Assembly: GCA_963924555.1 (NCBI GenBank)
Contig: OZ004584.1
Span: 3,781,001-3,845,000, forward strand
Source of the DNA: Crambe crambe
Lineage: Eukaryota; Porifera; Demospongiae; Poecilosclerida; Crambeidae
Length of the DNA stretch: 64,000 nt
Direction: 5' to 3'
Part shown: positions 59,601 to 61,255 of the stretch, piece after piece
How the letters are laid out: each line of letters starts with the position of its first letter
How positions within the stretch are numbered: the stretch's first letter is position 1
Notes under the pieces: generated by a model
Database searches by the model: none
What the model was told of the DNA's origin: nothing
The model's input: only the letters and a program-made list of their open reading frames with translations
Made by a program: the position numbers and the translations under genes

Positions 59601-60324
59601 TGGTAATAATTTTATTAACCAAGATGGGAAGAATGAAGCTCTAGAGTGCATATAAGAGAAGAGAAATGTTATTTACTTGGTTTAAATACTTTTTTACAAG
59701 TTGGACCCCTCTGATGGCTAGGTTATTAGGCCACTATTTATAGAATCCTAGTTTCCTGTCCAAGAAAATATCCACAAGTGCTGCCGGCGGTTATTATAAT
59801 TATTCTATTACTGCTTCGTTGTTTGTCTCAAGGGTCCTGTCTTCATCATTCACTAGTCTCGCGGCCCACGAGACTAGTCATTCACCACGGGCTTTCCCAA
59901 AAAGAGCTGCATGTGAAGCCAAATGTGCGCGCTCTACTGCGCGCATGAGCAATGGCAGGCGCTATAGGCAGTAATAATTTTTGATGCGGTGACATTTTCA
60001 ATACGCGGGCGGTGGACAGGAAACAATCATTTTATAAATAGTGGCCTTAGCTAGAGCGTGTACCTAGCCCCTTTTAGATAACTATTATAGCCTCTCTAGT
60101 AGCTGGCTACATAAATACCTGGTTTTGCGAAGAACTTCGTTAATTGAGTCGGTTTCAAGGACGGGTTCTATCTGATGGAAGATGACAGCCCAGCCAAAAC
60201 CATCGTCGGGATCAGCCTCCGCTGGAGACCTTATGACAATGGGTTCTTCCGTATTAACATTATGCTGTGCCTCTAGTATGCCCCCAAGAAGGATCGCAGT
60301 CAATATTACTGAAACAGGTCTCAT
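16381..60324 (-). CDS. Integrin alpha subunit (gene 1), 28 exons found, 3' end not located
   Basis: Cell-surface adhesion receptor subunit that pairs with an integrin beta chain. Exons, 5' to 3': 60324-60119, 54941-54688, 54502-54399, 52431-52320, 49563-49493, 49427-49265, 49215-49159, 49100-48985, 39463-39411, 38888-38792, 37839-37734, 37214-37099, 36942-36916, [one not located], 22524-22479, 22349-22278, 22154-22099, 21983-21841, 21593-21450, 21389-21298, 21244-21106, 21047-20964, 20914-20730, 20673-20637, 17688-17503, 17026-16970, 16913-16791, 16726-16613, about 16527-16381. Introns are GT...AG and phases agree at every join checked, except across the missing exon and into the last one. 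The sum is about 1030 residues, close to a full integrin ectodomain. Order: signal peptide, FG-GAP propeller, thigh, calf-1, calf-2 with a furin-like site. Transmembrane and GFFKR-type tail exons were not found below 16381. Intron size comes almost entirely from transposons. Confidence 0.9.
18411..18580. repeat. Dispersed repeat, half of a foldback
   Basis: Starts ACCAAACTACAAGCTA and ends in TCCCTACTT...TTTAGAATAA. The first part matches 23270-23395 directly and the second part matches 23153-23265 in reverse, so a foldback element exists as a half here and in folded form there. Confidence 0.6.
19367..19662. mobile_element. Hairpin MITE (ACAAGTAAGGG family)
   Basis: Two arms of about 130 bp pair almost perfectly around a loop near 19510. 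Key arm phrases are AAAGCATTTCGTGAAATG, GATGTAGGGATGACC and TATATCCAGCCAACAATCCC with their complements. The right end reads CCCTTACTTGT; the left end is slightly altered. Confidence 0.8.
20637..22524 (-). CDS. Integrin alpha gene 1: end of propeller, thigh and calf-1 exons (15-24)
   Basis: Ten exons with introns of about 50-250 bp. 22524-22479 ends the propeller (DLVIGGYMDQAVVVLR). 22349-22278 starts the thigh (TLPVVNINFTIDEVLP), equivalent to the RPVV strand of other integrins. 22154-22099 has FTVTVKATYASASITGPL. 21983-21841 includes ESVISGRERRLFFSQ. 21593-21450 includes MLDPYQLVLDFNDT. 21389-21298 holds VPVIDPSSGTDEHVR. 21244-21106, 21047-20964 (two cysteines, FNCSS ... VSCAL), 20914-20730 and 20673-20637 (GFSHDRLTYTGM) cover calf-1. 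All ten join in matching phase without a stop. For 20914 the acceptor TTTCAG, not the nearer AATAG, keeps the frame. Confidence 0.9.
23153..23395. repeat. Foldback repeat
   Basis: Left half is the reverse complement of 18465-18575 and right half is a direct match of 18411-18520, both starting from ACCAAACTACAAGCTA. A compact foldback, probably a non-autonomous element. Confidence 0.6.
23629..23789. mobile_element. Short hairpin MITE (ACAAGTGAG family)
   Basis: 161 bp with ends ACAAGTGAG and CTCACTTGT. Contains GTAGGGATGGCCCTAAAATC and AGCTGGGCTGTAAGCAGCC, shared with the 25306 copy. The arms are less well conserved than in the other copies. Confidence 0.75.
25306..25567. mobile_element. Hairpin MITE (ACAAGTGAGC family), copy 1 of array
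   Basis: 262 bp, ends ACAAGTGAGCACAAAAAATT and its complement. The arms pair almost completely around a loop at about 25430-25445 (CTATAGCTAGCTATGG). About 85% alike by eye to the copies at 25999 and 32305. Confidence 0.88.
25999..26259. mobile_element. Hairpin MITE (ACAAGTGAGC family), copy 2 of array
   Basis: 261 bp between ACAAGTGAGCGC and GCGCTCACTTGT. Same arm content as the 25306 copy, with differences matched on both arms (for example CTCATATG against CATATGAG), consistent with pairing or gene conversion between arms. Confidence 0.88.
26861..27971 (+). CDS. Transposon ORF, N-terminal part: SAM-like domain and zinc finger
   Basis: Proposed start ATG at 26861 with a two-codon first exon (Met-Gln), a 157-bp GT...AG intron (26867-27023) and the main exon from 27024. 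Residues encoded at about 27120-27345 (LPAYVVKCFIAAGFDTLEVI ... KFPPGHRIRIQDFVNKVKH) look like a SAM-type helical bundle. YISCKICMKKCQ followed by NWTRHAVKC at 27590-27684 forms a Cys2-His-Cys zinc-finger-like pair. A Ser/Pro-rich linker follows. A 29-bp sequence (starts GATGATCTGTTATCCACAGC) is tandemly doubled at 27051-27115. The frame ends at 27971 just after a run of five G at about 27952. One base more or less there would open it into the next ORF, so the two were probably one. Confidence 0.72.
28109..30262 (+). CDS. Transposon ORF, central transposase-like core (717 aa)
   Basis: The frame is already open from about 27955 (SSAVILKKRHTDWSRKS). Conserved-looking blocks are FISIGEDATRVISRVDYD (residues ~113-130), VISFGADGDSRELKSM (~228-243), YVQDIVHVAVKLKSRLIKP (~288-306) and GSQSCEKAFRAARSMSSMF (~468-486). 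Acidic residues in GEDA, GADGD and CEKAF are candidate catalytic D, D and E of an RNase H-like transposase. The helical block between them recalls the insertion domain of P-element/THAP9-type transposases, but this assignment is by pattern only. An acidic stretch (EEADYDDADDEDDQDE) lies near 29870-29920. Overlaps the next frame by 85 bp. Confidence 0.75.
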   Translation: MEPKYNAIIQATEEQRRERQVVSISPLFNQLLRNAERNAQKLPSRKRHAVVMKKFATSLLIYAGPLAYNFIQQNMPKALPCRRTAQTLLYSEYHPIKEGKFRFDALLKHLECYGASKFISIGEDATRVISRVDYDSETDKLVGFVLPCGEDGLPCIDSFMAVSFESMEKAFHDGELAKYAFVYMAQSLTQGVPAFCLACLGTNNKFTAELVLKRWKYIFLECKKLGITVISFGADGDSRELKSMQVSTNLLFSSTNSMALLSPSNTSDKVSIPIEWRPWFAIKNPAAISYVQDIVHVAVKLKSRLIKPSILLPLGKYAAGVHHLRLVHIHFNKDEHGLRERDINHKDKQNYEAVLRMTSSTMFSLLESIPDAKGTTAYLYALRCVVDSYLDKSLKPLERIKKAWFGVFFMRYWRQWIVLNSQYTLGNNFITLNAYMCIELNAHSLLIFLLTLRKVLPSSGFFPWLLGSQSCEKAFRAARSMSSMFSTVINFGMLGLLRRLHRMHIQFCLESESQETEIKYPRTEAHKMKDGHGKAVFESVALITDKEIADVIEQSKEDAKGKIKDLGMFELLHSNNCWTNPPTPLLEEADYDDADDEDDQDEAIGDNSITTELLQEANSSQDGEAVATGISDLLEAGMITKEQNASLAALQKSAFKRVSSNTVPLFEKNDKKKHDQDANIVLSLRSNDMVWIYSSTRQLLFGSCRKMKEFLQTASFV
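30178..31587 (+). CDS. Transposon ORF, Ulp1/SENP-like cysteine protease and PHD finger (469 aa)
   Basis: Residues ~5-32 (INKTTVVWLLQENERVSSDR) continue the upstream protein; a few extra bases near 30175 (ATGGTATGG) shift the frame. The C48-type protease spans about residues 280-375. The catalytic set is visible as His302 (NSHWVTLSI), Asp317 (LYDSAYT), Gln352 (HKQTGS) and Cys358 (MDCSLYAIAMA), so the protease looks intact. A PHD finger closes the protein at residues ~417-468: YCKCCMPDYGQLMISC, SQCNGWFHREC and LCETCKQ give the C4HC3 pattern. Ulp1 domains occur in several DNA transposon groups. PHD fingers read histone tails, so a role in target choice is conceivable but is inference. Confidence 0.85.
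   Translation: MDLFINKTTVVWLLQENERVSSDRLFRVRNKQPYANDSQKLISHPANDEPSYHDEVAIGDICVFENSSDWQVGKVLQFSYYKEKAKAAQQYHGLVAKVTGTGNVGVLCAWYSKSKKSDVHTYSPQPLESGSVPSADCTIHSYVPISSYVCTLPRGCFKSIEGEYNTDIESIQQHDKDALSLATAYTLTLTSRVLAGIKQFLEVRNAVNTAKVSKQESTTSPSTSATEECWIQYGGFILNRKHLQQVVQGKQLCDLHINAFQSLMKKSFPHIGGLQCTLYQNKKLLQVVPGLNIQIIHSRNSHWVTLSIEEGKICLYDSAYTSVSKETLETIASLIHCKEKSFTVYIMNLHKQTGSMDCSLYAIAMATSLPFKNDPTGVVFDQTELRTHFCLCMEAGKITPFPVCKKRRPANSVYCSKECLVYCKCCMPDYGQLMISCSQCNGWFHRECITETIADDIESWIYLCETCKQ
31621..31626 (+). other. Polyadenylation signal AATAAA
   Basis: AATAAA 34 bp after the stop codon of the protease-PHD frame, before a T-rich tract; well placed to end the transposon transcript. Confidence 0.6.
32305..32561. 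mobile_element. Hairpin MITE (ACAAGTAAGC family), copy 3 of array
   Basis: 257 bp with ends ACAAGTAAGCGC and GCGCTTACTTGT. The A in TAAG is matched on both arms, again a compensating change. Sits at the same place in its array unit as the 25999 copy. Confidence 0.88.
33172..33866 (+). repeat. Three tandem ~235 bp repeats, each ending in a hairpin
   Basis: Units begin GAACAAAAGTCAATTTTAGA and end with CATCCCTACTT followed by a 9-bp-arm hairpin (AGAGAGTGC, loop TAGC, GCACTCTCT). The hairpins lie at 33377-33398, 33612-33633 and 33842-33863, giving periods of 235 and 230 bp. A diverged single copy is at about 62070-62200. The hairpin phrase in altered form also appears near 4170 and 20365. Confidence 0.88.
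34330..34740 (+). pseudogene. Zinc-finger ORF remnant of a tyrosine-recombinase (DIRS-like) element
   Basis: In two plus-strand frames I read AKKFQYPAWLQYN, then CPVCKVDSGNHIFDCPNF and IIAFNKNKGTCRFRDECP. The paired Cys/His and the CRFRDEC motif match nucleic-acid-binding ORFs found beside tyrosine recombinases in DIRS-like elements. Stops break the frame. The recombinase remnant 1 kb downstream supports the assignment. Confidence 0.5.
35074..35452. repeat. Direct tandem duplication (~228 bp)
   Basis: The sequence from AAAGCTGACTAGATACTC to about CTGTTCTTA occurs at 35082-35235 and again at 35310-35450, with the intervening TACATTCTACAATGACC also doubled. Copies differ by scattered substitutions and small indels. 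Confidence 0.8.
35453..35700. other. Spacer with long T tracts
   Basis: No gene. Two T runs of about 10 and 22 bases lie at 35646-35692, just before the recombinase remnant; they may be the tail of a decayed element. Confidence 0.4.
35700..36240 (+). pseudogene. Tyrosine recombinase fragment, interrupted by a MITE
   Basis: Frame 1 (35700-35820) reads GEITVPNAQSYDQTVHLNF and IIQVNIK. After the 135-bp MITE, DPFRHG and IYIGRTDTLLCPVSALLNYL lead into FRFLDNSPLTKPKF and YTGHSINIW. The region before GHS matches the tyrosine-recombinase catalytic core of DIRS/Crypton-type elements, where HxxR and a later Tyr are expected. Here the HxxR arginine is an Asn (HSIN) and the catalytic Tyr was not found. 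A two-base loss in an AT run near 35985 also shifts the frame. Inactive. Confidence 0.7.
35821..35955. mobile_element. 135-bp MITE inside the recombinase gene
   Basis: Ends CAGTGTTGCCAGGTT and its complement (AACCTGGCAACACTG). Flanked by AGACTG on both sides (35815-35820 and 35956-35961), a perfect 6-bp target duplication. No coding sequence; inside are repeated CTATGGATGTCTATGG-like words. Confidence 0.88.
36170..36832. repeat. Direct repeat of the recombinase 3' end
   Basis: 36170-36395 (CAATATCTGGAAGCTCCGCAC ... GGCATGTGCATGGAATAATA) recurs as 36588-36832 with changes. Between them, 36410-36490 is shared with 23930-24010. Looks like two copies of one element end lying in tandem. Confidence 0.75.
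36916..39463 (-). CDS. Integrin alpha gene 1: calcium-binding propeller exons 9-13
   Basis: 39463-39411 (MGEYFGYSVAVSDLTGDG) and 38888-38792 (YDELLVGAPFHSSFQHD ... GRLYVFF) make one FG-GAP repeat with the DxxxDGxxD-type loop split by an intron. 37839-37734 (SRFGFTVANAGDLDTDGNE) holds the clearest calcium loop. 37214-37099 continues it (DFAVSAPYEMGSD ... SGAVYIYYGK). 36942-36916 is a 27-bp exon, IHADDIVAS, between CATATTTTTAG and GTGAGT. Phases run 0-2, 2-0, 0-1, 1-0, 0-0, all consistent. The exon needed next (FG motif and calcium loop of the last blade) was not found in 22525-36915. Confidence 0.88.
38073..38354. mobile_element. MITE with 5-bp target duplication GATAT
   Basis: Ends CAGTGGCAGATTTAGAGG and, on the complement, CAGGGGTGGATAGAGGATTT. 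GATAT flanks both sides (38068-38072, 38355-38359). Subterminal sequences (TTCTTAAGAACCCCCC) resemble other CAGKGG elements. No ORF; 282 bp. Confidence 0.8.
39747..40263. mobile_element. MITE with ~70-bp inverted ends
   Basis: Left end TTGTTCCCAGGCTCTAAAAT and complement of right end TTGTACCCAGGCTCTAAAAT. Both continue into GAGCCTGGTACCCACTG and TTTGTGCATGCAC. Half of this element occurs alone at 18228-18319. No clear target duplication. Confidence 0.75.
40264..42765. other. Integrin intron 8, no gene recognised
   Basis: Part of the 9.5 kb intron between exons 8 and 9. Near 40563-40650 a stretch (GTGATTTTCCACACGACTCT ... TTTCATGGCTGAC) is a dispersed repeat also seen near 58981 and, reversed, near 37425. 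A C12 tract at about 41219 and short AT-rich open frames without motifs are the only other things seen. Confidence 0.45.
42766..43237. mobile_element. MITE, CAGGCCYGTA family, 5-bp duplication AATTG
   Basis: Ends CAGGCCTGTAGCCAG and complement CAGGCCCGTAGCCGG. AATTG flanks both sides (42761-42765, 43238-43242). Contains a run of about 19 C near the right end. A second copy, itself interrupted, lies at 45510-46551. Confidence 0.85.
43558..43860 (+). pseudogene. N-terminal fragment, Crypton/DUF3504-type protein
   Basis: An 88-residue open frame starting MKTPAMACPCPGMCG, with more GC and more even codon use than its surroundings. It ends FVFANNSELAKLAEG then MTLKNTEQ. The Leu-Ala-Glu-Gly ... 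Lys-Asn-Thr pattern, followed after a two-base shift by TKYALDN, fits the start of the core-binding region in ZMYM2/QRICH1-like and Crypton tyrosine recombinases. No recombinase core follows, so it is a stub. Confidence 0.45.
43861..45509. other. Intron sequence with an unrecognised coding-like remnant
   Basis: At about 44625-44915 two plus-strand stretches could be exons of a transposon protein: SISGPFLVKPLTTGSSPVAQ ending at a GTTAAT donor, then from a TTTGTACAG acceptor NKRQEEEKPITKQ and, after a shift, SELKDEIPEDMKFDIGYFDG. I do not recognise the family. The rest is AT-rich without features. Confidence 0.35.
45595..46204. mobile_element. 610-bp TA-flanked element nested in the MITE
   Basis: Perfect inverted ends CCGTAGGGCGGGTTAATTTC, flanked by TA (45593-45594, 46205-46206). 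Tc1/mariner-like by its TA target. Removing it restores the sequence GCTATGAAGTA-TGATG seen uninterrupted in the 42766 copy. Confidence 0.88.
45934..46122 (-). pseudogene. Fragment of a HIRAN-like domain protein
   Basis: Minus strand reads FLLKCKGRWTSVRGYHEYKA then IWVAAVAEELECRREPTN, resembling the RGYHVYKDIW...GEELxCEREPxN pattern of HIRAN-like domains in sponge and cnidarian transposon proteins. Only this exon-sized piece remains, inside the TA-flanked element. It suggests how the non-autonomous copy arose. Confidence 0.4.
46562..46977. mobile_element. TA-flanked MITE, CCGTATGGGTAG ends
   Basis: 416 bp with ends CCGTATGGGTAGATATTTTC on both strands (then GAGG or AAGG). TA on both sides (46560-46561, 46978-46979). 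Inner sequence repeats ATTTCG-rich words on both arms. Lies 10 bp from the previous MITE. Tc1/mariner-like. Confidence 0.85.
46990..48350 (+). pseudogene. Decayed transposon protein, family uncertain
   Basis: Broken frames give ISNCELRVGLSSDGVWRSLF, VVIGDS and then YKKSLKWVNVIPGDWHVLFN at about 47250-47310. The GD ... PGDWHxL pattern resembles a group of DUF6589-like transposon-linked proteins of cnidarians and sponges. From about 48180 an acidic tail (DDFNNPDDGCFTDESDDDLD) ends the frame. Many stops; the match is weak. Confidence 0.35.
48985..49563 (-). CDS. Integrin alpha gene 1: propeller exons 5-8
   Basis: 49563-49493 (SSNSAVREGYCSTGYGVTIV), 49427-49265 (IHIGTPKYQYSGGAVFSRS ... RQNHGVNH), 49215-49159 (GYQVVSGYIQTNDRT) and 49100-48985 (DIIVSAPRDSQEDYLGRIYS) encode middle blades. 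The GTP/SAP-plus-GGAVF and GRIYSY pairs are the FG-GAP hallmark. Introns here are 50-70 bp, and phases 1-0, 0-1, 1-1, 1-0 all fit. Confidence 0.9.
49808..50303. mobile_element. MITE, CAGGCCCGTA family, 5-bp duplication GAACT
   Basis: Ends CAGGCCCGTACGCAG and complement CAGGCCCGTACACAG. GAACT flanks both sides (49803-49807, 50304-50308). A 33-bp word (TACAAAATTTTTGATAARAA and on) is doubled at about 49843-49915. Subterminal GGGGGTGCACAGG/CACCCCCC hairpins near the right end. Confidence 0.85.
50304..52319. other. Integrin intron 4, no gene recognised
   Basis: Contains a (TTTG)n microsatellite at about 50792-50825. Short open frames (for example 51180-51428 minus) carry no recognisable domain. 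Nothing else supported. Confidence 0.45.
52320..52431 (-). CDS. Integrin alpha gene 1: exon 4
   Basis: Reads ACAPRWVTTVGSTETQPRGI then CFIGDRNLTNFKTLFPC, the CAPRW...GxCF pattern of the third propeller blade. Phase 0 in, phase 1 out; donor GTGAGT. Confidence 0.92.
52595..52934. mobile_element. MITE with CATAGTTGCCAAC ends and AGTAAT duplication
   Basis: 340 bp, ends CATAGTTGCCAAC on both strands. AGTAAT lies immediately outside each end (52589-52594, 52935-52940), a perfect 6-bp duplication. Near the ends it has ATAGGGA(C/T)GG(T/C) words. No coding sequence. Confidence 0.85.
52935..54398. other. Integrin intron 3, no gene
   Basis: A half MITE end (CAGCCATCCCTACTTGCC ... CTTTACTTGTTC) at about 53138-53193 and a (CGT)n tract at 53486-53503 were seen. 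Nothing else recognisable. Confidence 0.45.
54399..54941 (-). CDS. Integrin alpha gene 1: exons 2-3
   Basis: 54941-54688 reads VIISAPRGTYPGGLNLSDPL, TGLVYSCPIGPGDCEGI and DIFIQAISEGRLFDQS, the first propeller blade with its conserved Cys pair. 54502-54399 reads DANVRNEFRQFARYEAKQ and GQHMGAFLYSNGDHIV. Exon 1 ends phase 2 and exon 2 begins by completing an Arg; exon 2 ends phase 1 and exon 3 begins with CG to make Pro. The intervening 185 bp contains a misleading open stretch that does not fit the phase. Confidence 0.9.
58370..58960 (-). pseudogene. RecQ-like DEAH helicase fragment
   Basis: Reads IQLVYITPENLVQNCMYRNM, then, after a one-base shift, LVALVVDEAHCMG, the Walker B DEAH box, then WGDQFETYHCALKYLAMK. 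These correspond in order to motif Ib, II and the following helix of RecQ-family helicases. No Walker A and no second RecA domain are present. Probably a retro- or transposon-borne fragment in the intron. Confidence 0.6.
59729..60046. mobile_element. PIF/Harbinger-like MITE, TTA duplication
   Basis: 34-bp inverted ends starting GGCCACTATTTATA on both strands, ending TTTCCTGTCC. TTA on both sides (59726-59728, 60047-60049), the 3-bp target typical of Harbinger. 318 bp, non-coding. Confidence 0.75.
59852..59878. repeat. 27-bp palindrome, fused ends of another element
   Basis: Arms ACTAGTCTCG and CGAGACTAGT around CGGCCCA, flanked by CATTC on both sides. It looks like two transposon ends left after an almost complete internal deletion, nested in the Harbinger-like MITE. 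Confidence 0.55.
60119..60324 (-). CDS. Integrin alpha gene 1: exon 1, signal peptide
   Basis: Starts MRPVSVILTAILLGGILEAQ, a good signal peptide, followed by EEPIVIRSPAEADPDDGFGW and AVIFHQIE, the first propeller strand. The frame is open 36 codons further upstream, but the Met at 60324 places the hydrophobic core correctly. Ends in phase 2 at CCAG|GTATTT. Confidence 0.88.
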
Positions 60325-60482
60325 TATCACCTTGCAGCTGCCCGCCTGCGCTGCATATACGCTGTCAATATAATACGCACGCATGCGCAATCCAGAGATT
60401 TTTTGCGTATGACCTTTGACCCTCATTACCACTGCACTGACAGCCCACGCAATGGTCAGTATTACATCCCAAAATAACTAAG

Positions 60483-60803
60483 CAGGGGTAGCTGAGGACC
60501 CCCCAAAAGTGGGGGGGAGGGGGGGGCTCAAAATTGCATGTCCATGACTACTCCCACATTAAATGTGCAAATCAAAATGTGCAACATCATTAGTGACTTG
60601 AAACAATGCAGTCACTAATGTGCAACATCATTTGTGACTTAAAACAATGCAGTCACTAATCATTGTGCAACATCATTAGTGACTAGACAATAGACCAGTT
60701 AGTCAATTATATAATGGGTCAAAAAAGTGGGGGGGGGGGGGGGGGGGCTGAGCCACCTGCTAAAAAGTCTAGCCCCTCCCGCCCCCACCCTCAGCTGCCA
60801 CTG
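60483..60803. mobile_element. MITE between the two integrin genes, CTAAG duplication
   Basis: Ends CAGGGGTAGCTGAGG and complement CAGTGGCAGCTGAGG. CTAAG on both sides (60478-60482, 60804-60808). Inside, a ~48-bp unit (GTGCAACATCATTAGTGACT ... GCAGTCACTAAT) is repeated about two and a half times at 60577-60685, and G tracts of up to about 20 occur at 60728-60747. It occupies part of the 0.9 kb between gene 2's stop and gene 1's start. Confidence 0.82.
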
Positions 60804-61255
60804 CTAAGAGAGCATGCATGGAAAAAAATGCATACTGTTCTGCATATTGTTCAAGCTCTTTACCTTAATGGTAATGTTGAGCTAGGCAGAGACCAGGACA
60901 TTTTTGTTTGTTTGTTTGTTTTTTTTGTTGTTTTTTTTTCATTCAGCTTTGTTAATACTAAGGTACTAAATTGGGAAGTATGGAAAGATTGGAGCGGTGA
61001 TGAAGATATAATTAAAGCTTGAAAATAGGCCATTTCAAAGACCAGCTAGCTATCATACACTTTAGTCCATGTCCCCTCGATGACAACCCTTTTACAGAAG
61101 TGTCTGAGTTAATTTTCTAGTGCCTAAAAAAAATATTAGTGTTGGTGAAGATAAAAGACATGGATTTGAGTGAACCAGTAATCACTACTCATGAACAGAA
61201 TTATCGATCAGTAAGATCAAAAAAGTACTGTTGTATGCAAATGTATCTAATGTTC

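Larger units (their letters stand above)
55000..60118. other. Integrin intron 1: mixed remnants
   Basis: At about 55940-56402 a plus-strand coding-like stretch includes a basic KKKKKEGKVNKKK segment and, in another frame, a coiled-coil-like LSKKMDQLINQVEDLTGRVD; I do not recognise it. 57500-57720 is rich in TGCACA/TGCATG words. A RecQ-like fragment lies at 58370-58960 and a Harbinger-like MITE at 59729-60046, listed separately. Confidence 0.45.

Noticed and set aside
59852-59878. Palindrome as a transcription terminator
   Set aside because: This is a eukaryotic intron/MITE context and there is no T run; flanking direct repeats favour a transposon remnant.
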